5,187 bases of DNA, from positions 1 through 5,187 of the forward strand of contig JAGWZS010000139.1 of the NCBI GenBank assembly GCA_018971905.1. The letters are read 5' to 3'. Below, in pieces: positions 1-5,187 of this stretch (position 1 is its first letter; each line of letters begins with the position of its first letter). The notes under the pieces were generated by a model. The model was not told the DNA's origin. It searched no databases and saw only the letters and a program-made list of their open reading frames with translations. Position numbers and translations under genes: made by a program. This DNA comes from Rhodospirillales bacterium. Its GTDB lineage: Bacteria > Pseudomonadota > Alphaproteobacteria > Acetobacterales > Acetobacteraceae.

Positions 1-441
1 GGCCAAACGGTCGCCACCAGGGAAAAAAGATGCCGTGTGGCCATCTTCTCCCATACCTAAGACCGCCGCTGCCAGAGACAAGGGCAATTGCGCAAACTGC
101 GCCTCTATTGCCGCCCGCCCGGCCTGGGGCGAGGCAGCGCCATTATAAAGCGGGATGAACCGCGCGGCAGCCGCATTGTTGATAAGCAGATGCCGCCGCA
201 CCAGCGCCGCATTGCTGCGGGGGCTGGCCTCCGGCACCCAGCGGTCATCCACCAGCGTTACAATCACGCGGGACCAATCCAGCCCGGCCTTACTCAACTC
301 GGCAAAGAACAGCCCCGGCGTGCTGCCGCCGGAAACCGCCAGCATTGCCTCCACCTGCACGGCCAGCCGGGCGGAAAGTGCGGCCGCCACATCACGCGCC
401 AGTGCCTTCGCCAACACCTCCCGGTCTGGAAAGCCTTGCAT
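1..441 (-). CDS. pgl: 6-phosphogluconolactonase, N-terminal 147 residues (C-terminus outside window)
   Basis: This cytosolic enzyme hydrolyses 6-phospho-D-glucono-1,5-lactone, the product of Zwf, to 6-phosphogluconate. The reading frame is open from the ATG at 441 to the left edge of the window, so no stop is seen. Family landmarks visible in order are the phosphate-binding SGGSTP (about residues 38-43), TLVDDRWVP (about 68-76, the usual LVDERWVP block with Glu changed to Asp), and GMGEDGHTASFFPG (about 129-142), which carries the catalytic-region His of the glucosamine-6-phosphate isomerase/Pgl superfamily. The family is usually about 225-260 residues, so roughly 60% is present. The ATG start overlaps the zwf stop in TGATG and has GGGAG six bases upstream; an in-frame GTG lies one codon earlier but sits too close to that GGGAG. 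The gene is almost certainly translationally coupled to zwf. The motifs make the assignment secure; nagB-like deaminases are unlikely given the RWVP and GEDGHTAS blocks. Confidence 0.95.
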   Translation of the reverse strand, partial: MQGFPDREVLAKALARDVAAALSARLAVQVEAMLAVSGGSTPGLFFAELSKAGLDWSRVIVTLVDDRWVPEASPRSNAALVRRHLLINNAAAARFIPLYNGAASPQAGRAAIEAQFAQLPLSLAAAVLGMGEDGHTASFFPGGDRLA

Positions 442-1907
442 CACATACTCCCATCGGCCCAGGTGCGCCCGTCCCGTTCAATCAACGCGATAGCCGCGCT
501 CGGCCCCCAGGTACCCGCTGTATAGGGCTTGGGCGGCTCGGAAGACTGGCTCCATGCTTCTAATATGGGGTCGATCCATGCCCAGGCGGCCACCACCTCG
601 TCGCGGCGCATGAACAGGGTCTGGTTGCCGCGTACCACGTCCATCATCAGCCGCTCATAGGCATCCGGGTTACGCTCGGCAAAGGCCGAAGCGAAGGTCA
701 TATCCAGCGGCACAGGCCGCAAGCGCATTCCACCAGGGCCGGGGTCTTTAATCATCAGCCAGAGCTTCACACCCTCATCCGGCTGCAAACGGATCACCAG
801 GCGGTTTGGTACAATCGGCCCCGCCCCCTGGCCAAACATGGAATGCGGCACAGGGCGGAAGGTGATGACGATCTCCGACACGCGCTCAGCCAGCCGCTTG
901 CCGGTGCGCAGGTAAAACGGCACGCCCGCCCAACGCCAATTTTCTATTTCCGCCTTCAGCGCCACAAAGGTTTCCGTGCGGCTGGCTTGCGCGCCAAGCT
1001 CCTCCAGATACCCTGGCACCGGCCCGCCGGCCGAAGCCCCCGCGCGGTACTGGCCACGCACCCAGTTTGGCGCTTCCATGGGTTTCAGCGCCCGCAGCAC
1101 TTTCAGCTTTTCATCACGCACCGCATCGGCATCCAGCATCCCGGGCGGTTCCATCGCCACCAGGCAGAGCAATTGCAGCATATGGTTCTGCACCATGTCC
1201 CGCAGGGCACCCGCGGTATCATAATATCCGGCGCGGCCTTCAACCCCCAGAGCCTCCGCCACGGTAATCTGCACATGGTCTATATGCGCGGCGTTCCATA
1301 ACGGCTCAAACAATCCGTTGGCGAAACGCAACGCCATCAGGTTCTGCACCGTTTCCTTACCCAGGTAATGATCGATCCGGTACACGCGGTCTTCTGGAAA
1401 CACCTGCGCAATCGCCTCGTTCACCGCATGAGCCGAGGCGCTATCCTTGCCCACAGGCTTTTCCACCACCACCCTGGTGTTGCCCCGTGCCAGGTTAAAC
1501 CGGCCCAGATTTTCACAGATGGGCCCGAACAACGCCGGGCCGGTGGCAAGGTAGAAAATGATGGTGTGGTTTTTAAAGGCGGCCAGTTGCGCCGCCAGCT
1601 CCGCCCAGCCCGCATCACCGGTGGCATCCGCGCAAACGTAATGCAGCCGTTGCACGAATCTGCCCATGAGCGAAGCCGGTCGCTCCGCCCCCGGCACATG
1701 CTCTTCCACTGCCTCCCTGGCCATGGCAACGAACTCATCGCGGGTCAATTGCCCGCGCGAAACACCGATAAGCGCCGCCTCAGCGGGCAACTGGCCGGCG
1801 GCTTCGCGCTCAAACATCGCGGGAATGAGCTTGCGGCGGGAAAGGTCACCCGTGGCCCCGAAAACAACCAGCACAAAAGGCTCAACTGGGATCACGCGGC
1901 TTATCAT
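441..1907 (-). CDS. zwf: Glucose-6-phosphate 1-dehydrogenase
   Basis: This enzyme oxidises glucose 6-phosphate to 6-phosphogluconolactone with NADP+ (or NAD+), the entry step of the oxidative pentose phosphate and Entner-Doudoroff routes. The product is 488 residues, normal for bacterial G6PD (about 480-510). The N-terminal Rossmann fold shows FGATGDLSRRKL at about 16-27. VVVEKPVGKD (about 146-155) supplies the conserved EKP. The substrate-binding signature RIDHYLGKE is at about 177-185, and DTAGALRDMVQNHMLQ (about 230-245) contains the His242 that corresponds to the catalytic base of characterised G6PDs. The C-terminal domain keeps FYLRTGKRL (about 331-339). I chose the ATG at 1907 because GGAGGAG lies just upstream with a 5-base gap. 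In-frame GTG codons at 1913 and 1928 overlap or precede that Shine-Dalgarno and would add residues before the usual N-terminus. No key residue is missing. The gene is followed directly by pgl and is divergent from hutD. Confidence 0.98.
   Translation of the reverse strand: MISRVIPVEPFVLVVFGATGDLSRRKLIPAMFEREAAGQLPAEAALIGVSRGQLTRDEFVAMAREAVEEHVPGAERPASLMGRFVQRLHYVCADATGDAGWAELAAQLAAFKNHTIIFYLATGPALFGPICENLGRFNLARGNTRVVVEKPVGKDSASAHAVNEAIAQVFPEDRVYRIDHYLGKETVQNLMALRFANGLFEPLWNAAHIDHVQITVAEALGVEGRAGYYDTAGALRDMVQNHMLQLLCLVAMEPPGMLDADAVRDEKLKVLRALKPMEAPNWVRGQYRAGASAGGPVPGYLEELGAQASRTETFVALKAEIENWRWAGVPFYLRTGKRLAERVSEIVITFRPVPHSMFGQGAGPIVPNRLVIRLQPDEGVKLWLMIKDPGPGGMRLRPVPLDMTFASAFAERNPDAYERLMMDVVRGNQTLFMRRDEVVAAWAWIDPILEAWSQSSEPPKPYTAGTWGPSAAIALIERDGRTWADGSM
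448..452 (-). promoter_or_regulatory. Ribosome binding site of pgl inside the zwf 3' end
   Basis: GGGAG on the minus strand ends six bases before the ATG at 441 and lies within the last codons of zwf. It supports the ATG over the adjacent in-frame GTG at 444, which would leave only three bases of spacing. Confidence 0.6.
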
Positions 1908-1912
1908 CTGCA

Positions 1913-1919
1913 CTCCTCC
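1913..1919 (-). promoter_or_regulatory. Strong ribosome binding site of zwf
   Basis: GGAGGAG on the minus strand, five bases before the ATG at 1907, is a near-perfect match to the anti-Shine-Dalgarno sequence. It decides the zwf start, because the two upstream in-frame GTG codons overlap or precede it. It begins one base after the 1921-1935 inverted repeat, so folding of the leader could affect access to it. Confidence 0.8.
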
Positions 1920-1920
1920 G

Positions 1921-1935
1921 GGATGCACGGCATCC
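1921..1935. repeat. Perfect 6-bp inverted repeat next to the zwf ribosome binding site
   Basis: GGATGC, a 3-base spacer, then GCATCC. In the zwf transcript it would form a small hairpin ending one base before GGAGGAG. It could be a leader hairpin or half of a protein-binding site. Six paired bases with a 3-base loop is modest and could be chance. Confidence 0.5.
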
Positions 1936-1946
1936 TGAACATATGC

Positions 1947-1959
1947 TTACATGAAGTAA
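1947..1959. repeat. Near-palindrome TTACATGAAGTAA, candidate operator
   Basis: TTAC and GTAA arms flank a 5-base centre; all pairs but one are symmetrical. It sits in the AT-richer middle of the divergent gap, where a regulator could act on either gene. It does not match the HexR consensus known for zwf control in gammaproteobacteria, so no regulator is proposed. Confidence 0.3.
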
Positions 1960-1990
1960 TCGCGGCGGTGGGCGCCGTAAAGGACTCTTC

Positions 1991-2015
1991 TGCGCGCCCT
2001 TGGCCGGGGCGCGCA
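1991..2015 (+). repeat. GC-rich 9-bp stem-loop in the hutD leader
   Basis: TGCGCGCCC (1991-1999) pairs perfectly with GGGCGCGCA (2007-2015) around a 7-base loop. It ends ten bases before the GGAGG of hutD. It has no U-tract on either strand, so it is not a standard intrinsic terminator. It is very stable for its size and could be a leader structure, a 5' stabiliser, or an operator in DNA form. Confidence 0.55.
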
Positions 2016-2025
2016 CCCAGAGAAC

Positions 2026-2030
2026 GGAGG
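2026..2030 (+). promoter_or_regulatory. Ribosome binding site of the HutD-family gene
   Basis: GGAGG lies four bases before the ATG at 2035. The spacing is slightly short but the match is strong, and no better in-frame start is present. Confidence 0.65.
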
Positions 2031-2034
2031 CGTT

Positions 2035-2574
2035 ATGGTTAAATTGTTCCAGGCCGCCACACGGGCTGAGAGGCCCTGGAAAAATGGCGGCGGCATTACC
2101 CGCCCGGTGGCAAGCGCACCAGGCAAAACACGGGAATTCGGTTGGCATTTGAGCCTGGCGGATGTAGCGCAAGCCGGGCCATTCTCGGTTTTTCCCGGCA
2201 TTTCCCGGCTAATGGGAATATTGGAAGGGCGCTTGCGCCTGGAGGTTCAGGGCCTGGCGGCCGTGGAACTGGAACCAGGCGGGCCGGCTTTCGCATTTCC
2301 GGGGGACGCCCCCACCCATGGAGCGCCGCTGGGCAGGCTGGTGCGGGACATCAATTTAATGTTCGACCCGGAATGTTTTCACGCCACGCTGGATTATGCG
2401 GCGAAAGGCATTGAGCGGCCGGCGGGGGCAGCGGCGCATCTGGTGCTGGCGCTGGAGGCTTTGACCTTGAACGGCATGACGCTGGAGGCGCTGGACGCGG
2501 CGTTGCTGCCTGCCGGAGAAGCGGTAAGCACGCGAGGTGCGTTGTGGATTGCAGCACTGACGGCCATAAACTAA
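2035..2574 (+). CDS. HutD/Ves family protein (small cupin-like)
   Basis: The 179-residue length is normal for the HutD/Ves family (about 180-200). Family blocks are visible in order: the signature PWKNGGGITR at 14-23; FGWHLSLADVAQAGPFSVFPG (split at about 35-45 and 46-55), followed by a SR-LMGILEG segment; and near the end of the barrel FPGDAP (88-93) and DINLMF (105-110). The C-terminal third (about 111-179) is poorly conserved and rich in Ala and Leu. There is no signal peptide or membrane helix, so it is probably cytosolic. In pseudomonads HutD is proposed to modulate histidine-utilisation expression, and E. coli Ves is described as a cold- and stress-inducible protein; no enzymatic activity is settled. 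No hutHUIG gene is visible here, so a histidine role should not be assumed. It is divergent from zwf and is followed after 47 bases by the membrane protein gene, possibly in one transcript. Confidence 0.88.
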   Translation: MVKLFQAATRAERPWKNGGGITRPVASAPGKTREFGWHLSLADVAQAGPFSVFPGISRLMGILEGRLRLEVQGLAAVELEPGGPAFAFPGDAPTHGAPLGRLVRDINLMFDPECFHATLDYAAKGIERPAGAAAHLVLALEALTLNGMTLEALDAALLPAGEAVSTRGALWIAALTAIN

Positions 2575-2606
2575 CCCCGAAAACAGAACATTATTTTTCA
2601 ACCTAC

Positions 2607-2612
2607 AGGGAG
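2607..2612 (+). promoter_or_regulatory. Ribosome binding site of the two-helix membrane protein gene
   Basis: AGGGAG lies nine bases before the ATG at 2622 and favours that start over an upstream in-frame GTG at 2544, which would overlap hutD by 31 bases with no ribosome binding site. The ATG at 2626 is in another frame. Confidence 0.6.
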
Positions 2613-2621
2613 ATCGAAGCG

Positions 2622-3062
2622 ATGGATGCAAGACATTTTCTACATTTGCGGCTGAAAGAGCGTGAAAGCCACGGTCCCCATGTAACTGGCAATGAACGCA
2701 TCGGGCTCAACGGGCGCATTGCGGTTGTCATCACGAATACTGTTGGCACCATGTGGTGTGCCTATGTGTTCGCCGCCATCGCGCTTGTCAGCCTGCCTGA
2801 AGCCATCAAAGGCGGCGTGGCAACACTCATCGCGTGGGTAGCACAAACATTCTTGCAGCTCGTGCTGCTGTCGGTGATTATGGTCGGCCAAAAGGTTGCC
2901 GCCGCGGCTTCGGATAAACAAGCCCTGCAAACCTATAACGACGCCGAAGCAATCTTGAAGATGCAGGCGGAAGTGCATCAACTGATCGAGCTGAATAACA
3001 ACCTGACGGCAGAGATCCATCGCATGATCATGGAGAAACAATCACCGGCGCTTCCGGGATAA
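2622..3062 (+). CDS. Two-helix inner-membrane protein with helical C-terminal tail, function unknown
   Basis: I cannot assign a function. The 146-residue product has a charged, His/Arg-rich N-terminus (1-33), a first hydrophobic helix at about 36-58 containing GTMWCAYVFAAIALVSLP, a short loop with Lys63, and a second helix at about 66-89 (IAWVAQTFLQLVLLSVIMVGQ). After an Ala-rich stretch, a polar amphipathic region at about 98-140 has the look of a coiled coil (Leu/Ile/Met at spaced positions, with three Asn in a row at 125-127). No signal peptide is seen. The layout, with two helices then a cytosolic helical tail, resembles DUF1003-type and similar small membrane proteins found in bacteria and some phages; that resemblance is from memory and is not proof. 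The positive N-terminus suggests both termini are cytoplasmic. It follows hutD by 47 bases on the same strand and converges on serA. Its leader is more AT-rich than its surroundings. Confidence 0.85.
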   Translation: MDARHFLHLRLKERESHGPHVTGNERIGLNGRIAVVITNTVGTMWCAYVFAAIALVSLPEAIKGGVATLIAWVAQTFLQLVLLSVIMVGQKVAAAASDKQALQTYNDAEAILKMQAEVHQLIELNNNLTAEIHRMIMEKQSPALPG

Positions 3063-3092
3063 AGATCCATTCCCGAACTCGGGCTGCGAACA

Positions 3093-3118
3093 GGCGGCGC
3101 ATCCAAAAACGCGCCGCC
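3093..3118. terminator. GC hairpin between convergent genes, possible bidirectional terminator
   Basis: GGCGGCGC (3093-3100) pairs perfectly with GCGCCGCC (3111-3118) around a 10-base loop, in the 66-base gap between the ends of the membrane protein gene and serA. A smaller CCCG/CGGG hairpin lies at 3072-3083. Neither strand has a U-tract right after the stem, so it is not a canonical intrinsic terminator. The placement between two gene ends is the main argument. Confidence 0.5.
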
Positions 3119-3128
3119 CGCCAGAAGC

Positions 3129-4715
3129 TCAAAACGCCAGATTATTCGCCTGCATCACCAGCGGCAGGGCGCGCACCGCCTCCAGCACCGCCTCTGGTGT
3201 TTCACCGTCGGTGGAAACCAGGCAGATGGCATCCTCGCCCTCGGCCGAGCGGCCCAGATGGAAGGTGGCGATATTCACCCCCGCATCCGCCAGCGTCATA
3301 CCGAAACGGCCGATGAAGCCTGGCTTGTCCTTGTTGGTGACATAAAGCATGTGTGGCGCGAAATCCGCCTCCACTTTGATGCCTTTTATTTCCACCAGGC
3401 GTGGCTTGCCATTGCCAATCAGCGTGCCTGCAACAGCGCGCGTGCCCTTCTCGGTGGTGACCGAAATGCGCACCAGGGTCTGGTAATCCCCGCTGCGGTC
3501 GCTAACGGCCTCCGCCACCTCTATGCCATGGTCGCGCGCCAGAACCGGGGCGTTGACCATGTTCACACCTTCCATCACCGGGCCCAGCAGCCCGGCCAGC
3601 GCAGTGGCATTCAGCGGGCGATGATTAAGAGGAGCCGCCGCACCTTCATACTCCACCAAAATGCGCTGAATTGCGCCATCCTGCGCGCGGGTAAGCTGCC
3701 CTGCAAAAGCACCCAGCAGGCGGCACAGCTCCATATAAGGGCGCAGGCGCGGGGCTTCCTCGGCGGAAACGCTCGGCATGTTCAACGCATTGGTCACGGA
3801 GCCGGTAAGCAAAAAGTCAGAAATCTGCTCGGCCACCTGCAGCGCCACATTCTCCTGCGCCTCGGTGGTGGAAGCACCCAGATGCGGGGTGCAGACCACG
3901 TTCTCCAGCGCAAAGAGTGGGCTCTCCTTGGCGGGTTCCACCTCGAACACGTCCAGCGCCGCACCGGCAACATGGCCGGAAACCAGCGCGTCGTACAAAG
4001 CGGCTTCATCCACCAGCCCGCCGCGGGCGCAGTTGATGATGCGCACGCCCTTCTTCATCTTCGCGATCGCCTCGGCGGAGATGATATTGCGCGTCGCCTC
4101 GATAAGCGGCGTGTGCAAAGTGATAAAATCCGCCTTGGCGAAGATGGCCTCCAGATCAGCCTTCTCAACCCCCAGCGCAATGGCGCGGGCCTCGGTAAGG
4201 AACGGGTCGTAAGCCAGCACCTTCATCTTCAGCCCAACCGCGCGGTCCGCCACGATGGAGCCGATATTGCCGCAGCCGATCAGCCCCAGCACCTTGCCCG
4301 TGAGCTCCACGCCCATGAAACGGTTTTTCTCCCACTTGCCAGCCTTGGTCGAGGCCGTGGCCTCCGGCAGCTGGCGGGCAAGCGCGAACATCATCGCAAT
4401 CGCGTGTTCGGCGGTAGTGATGGCGTTGCCGTTGGGTGTATTCATCACCACCACACCTCGGGAGGTGGCGGATTTTACATCCACATTATCCACGCCGATG
4501 CCAGCGCGGCCGACGACCTTGAGATTGGCCGCCACATCCAGCACTTCCTTCGTCACCTTGGTGGCGGAGCGGATGGCAAGACCATCGTACTGGCCTACAA
4601 TCTCCCGCAGCTCAGCCGGGGTGAGGCCGGTTTTTACGTCCACATCAACGCCGCGGTTTTTAAAAATTTCGATAGCGGCCGGCGACAATTTGTCGCTAAT
4701 CAGAACCTTGACCAT
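3129..4715 (-). CDS. serA: D-3-phosphoglycerate dehydrogenase (three-domain type)
   Basis: This enzyme oxidises 3-phosphoglycerate to 3-phosphohydroxypyruvate with NAD+, the first step of the phosphorylated serine pathway. The product is 528 residues, typical of the long SerA (about 525-535). The substrate-binding domain spans about 1-98 and 288-316, with the nucleotide-binding domain between them. The dinucleotide motif is GLIGCGNIG (144-152). The catalytic triad is Arg231 in NCARGGLVDE, Glu260 in DVFEVEP, and His278 in CTPHLGAST, which line up with Arg236, Glu265 and His283 of human PHGDH. An intervening ASB-type domain covers about 320-450, and a C-terminal ACT domain (about 455-528, with NKDKPGFIGRFG) is the usual site for serine feedback. 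I chose the ATG at 4715 because AAGGA lies nine bases upstream and the resulting MVKVLISDKL matches the family N-terminus. ATGs at 4754 and 4724 lack a usable ribosome binding site. It lies 45 bases after serC in the same operon. Confidence 0.97.
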   Translation of the reverse strand: MVKVLISDKLSPAAIEIFKNRGVDVDVKTGLTPAELREIVGQYDGLAIRSATKVTKEVLDVAANLKVVGRAGIGVDNVDVKSATSRGVVVMNTPNGNAITTAEHAIAMMFALARQLPEATASTKAGKWEKNRFMGVELTGKVLGLIGCGNIGSIVADRAVGLKMKVLAYDPFLTEARAIALGVEKADLEAIFAKADFITLHTPLIEATRNIISAEAIAKMKKGVRIINCARGGLVDEAALYDALVSGHVAGAALDVFEVEPAKESPLFALENVVCTPHLGASTTEAQENVALQVAEQISDFLLTGSVTNALNMPSVSAEEAPRLRPYMELCRLLGAFAGQLTRAQDGAIQRILVEYEGAAAPLNHRPLNATALAGLLGPVMEGVNMVNAPVLARDHGIEVAEAVSDRSGDYQTLVRISVTTEKGTRAVAGTLIGNGKPRLVEIKGIKVEADFAPHMLYVTNKDKPGFIGRFGMTLADAGVNIATFHLGRSAEGEDAICLVSTDGETPEAVLEAVRALPLVMQANNLAF

Positions 4716-4724
4716 TGCTGGCAT

Positions 4725-4729
4725 TCCTT
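4725..4729 (-). promoter_or_regulatory. Ribosome binding site of serA
   Basis: AAGGA lies nine bases before the ATG at 4715. It decides the start, since the ATG at 4724 falls right on it. Its upstream A bases could pair with a U-run on the far side of the intercistronic hairpin (4728-4757). Confidence 0.65.
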
Positions 4730-4757
4730 TTTGCGGCCCTAAAAGAAGCCGCATAAA
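4728..4757 (-). promoter_or_regulatory. serC-serA intercistronic stem-loop abutting the serA ribosome binding site
   Basis: In the transcript, GCGGC (4752-4748) pairs with GCCGC (4737-4733). Two G-U pairs can extend the stem inward. A U-run at 4759-4755 can pair with the A-run at 4732-4728 across one mismatch. The A-run enters the AAGGA of serA, so the extended fold would partly cover it. There is no U-tract 3' of the stem, which argues against a terminator. A control role is inferred. Confidence 0.4.
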
Positions 4758-4760
4758 AAT

Positions 4761-5187
4761 TTACTGATGCGTGGAAACCACATCGATCGCGTAGTCGATC
4801 CAAGGCAGCAGCGCCTGAATGTCAGACGGTTCAACCGTAGCGCCTCCCCAGATGCGCAGACCCGGTGGGGCATCACGGTAGCTGCTGATATCCATCGCCA
4901 CTTTTTCTTTCTCCAGCAGCGCGGCAATCGCCTTGGCGGCCTTGGCCTGGCCATCAGCGTCCAGCGCCGTAAACCACGGCGCCGTGATGGCGATGCACAT
5001 GGAGGTGCTGGCGCGGGTCTCCGCCGCTTCGGCCAGGAAGCTTACACGCTCATTGCCCTCAACCCAATCGGAGACCGCCTTCAGGTTCGCCATGGAGCGG
5101 GCAATAAGCCCCTTCAGCCCGCCAATGCTCTCGGCCCAGCGCAGGCCATCCAGCGCATCTTCAACGCAGAGCATGGAAATGGTGTTG
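4761..5187 (-). CDS. serC: Phosphoserine aminotransferase, C-terminal part (N-terminus outside window)
   Basis: This PLP enzyme converts 3-phosphohydroxypyruvate and glutamate to phosphoserine and 2-oxoglutarate, the step after SerA. About 142 codons are visible, ending in TAA at 4763-4761. The frame stays open to the right edge, and the true start and the PLP-binding lysine lie beyond it. An internal ATG at 5174 is not the start, since the conserved [15 protein letters not shown] block spans it. Recognisable features are that block, the [16 protein letters not shown] segment, and near the end [20 protein letters not shown] followed by LLPWIDYAI. These match the longer phosphoserine transaminase type common in alphaproteobacteria and differ from the E. 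coli SerC type. No internal disruption is seen. The pair serC-serA forms an operon with a 45-base gap. The class is confident from the C-terminal blocks and the neighbour. Confidence 0.93.
   Translation of the reverse strand, partial: NTISMLCVEDALDGLRWAESIGGLKGLIARSMANLKAVSDWVEGNERVSFLAEAAETRASTSMCIAITAPWFTALDADGQAKAAKAIAALLEKEKVAMDISSYRDAPPGLRIWGGATVEPSDIQALLPWIDYAIDVVSTHQ

Larger units (their letters stand above)
1908..2034. promoter_or_regulatory. Divergent zwf / hutD promoter and leader region
   Basis: This 127-base gap separates two divergent genes and must hold at least the zwf-pgl promoter, and probably that of the hutD unit. I could not find a convincing sigma-70 -35/-10 pair on either strand; the AT-richer core around 1936-1960 is the likeliest place. 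Four symmetrical elements are packed in: GGATGC/GCATCC (1921-1935), the near-palindrome TTACATGAAGTAA (1947-1959), CGGCG/CGCCG (1963-1977, 5-base loop), and TGCGCGCCC/GGGCGCGCA (1991-2015). The sequence shows the repeats directly; any regulatory role is inferred. Confidence 0.65.

Noticed and set aside
88..525. A 145-codon plus-strand frame over pgl and the zwf 3' end
   Set aside because: The minus strand encodes clear Pgl motifs here; the plus-strand product is a low-complexity Arg/Pro/His-rich translation.
1947..1959. A HexR binding site controlling zwf
   Set aside because: The spacing and order of the half-sites do not fit the HexR consensus as I know it, so the regulator is left unnamed.
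1368..2042. A 224-codon open frame on the plus strand, opposite the zwf N-terminus and crossing the divergent gap
   Set aside because: It lies over conserved zwf coding sequence, has no family motif and runs into the hutD start. It is a shadow.
2544..2621. An N-terminal extension of the membrane protein from a GTG inside hutD
   Set aside because: No ribosome binding site precedes it, it overlaps hutD, and the ATG at 2622 has AGGGAG at good spacing.
3093..3118. A REP-like or mobile repeat
   Set aside because: Only one copy is seen in the window and it sits exactly between two gene ends, so a terminator-like role is simpler.
3258..4742. A 494-codon open frame on the plus strand, fully opposite serA
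   Set aside because: serA on the other strand has every family motif. The antisense frame yields a His/Arg/Gln-rich sequence with no recognisable domain, as expected for a shadow frame in GC-rich DNA.
4716..4754. A 13-residue N-terminal extension of SerA from the ATG at 4754
   Set aside because: The added residues do not resemble the family, the codon lies inside the intercistronic hairpin, and the AAGGA supports 4715.

Overview
The window looks like ordinary chromosomal DNA of a high-G+C alphaproteobacterium. The evidence is the long-type phosphoserine aminotransferase next to a full-length three-domain SerA, the zwf-pgl pair, a HutD/Ves-type protein, and GC-rich third codon positions in the conserved genes. 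Genus cannot be fixed from the sequence; this lineage call is an inference from family resemblance. There are no tRNA or rRNA genes, insertion sequences, CRISPR repeats, attachment sites or plasmid functions. Coding density is very high, and the longest gene-free stretch is about 127 bases.

Layout from left to right: (1) Minus strand, 1-1907: zwf (glucose-6-phosphate dehydrogenase) followed by pgl (6-phosphogluconolactonase). They overlap by one base in a TGATG stop/start, and pgl runs off the left edge. (2) 1908-2034: a compact divergent regulatory gap with several inverted repeats. (3) Plus strand, 2035-3062: a stand-alone HutD/Ves-family cupin-like protein, then a 146-residue two-helix membrane protein of unknown function with a helical C-terminal tail. 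(4) 3063-3128: a short convergent gap with a strong GC hairpin. (5) Minus strand, 3129-5187: the serC-serA operon, with serC running off the right edge and a hairpin in the intercistronic gap against the serA ribosome binding site.

Zwf and Pgl catalyse consecutive steps from glucose 6-phosphate to 6-phosphogluconate, making NADPH and feeding the oxidative pentose phosphate and/or Entner-Doudoroff pathways. SerA and SerC catalyse the first two steps of the phosphorylated serine pathway from 3-phosphoglycerate. The two plus-strand genes between them have no obvious metabolic link to either operon.

I do not see a clear undescribed multi-gene system. The items most worth a second look are the unknown membrane protein, the orphan HutD, the structured zwf/hutD divergent region, and the hairpin that may gate serA translation.
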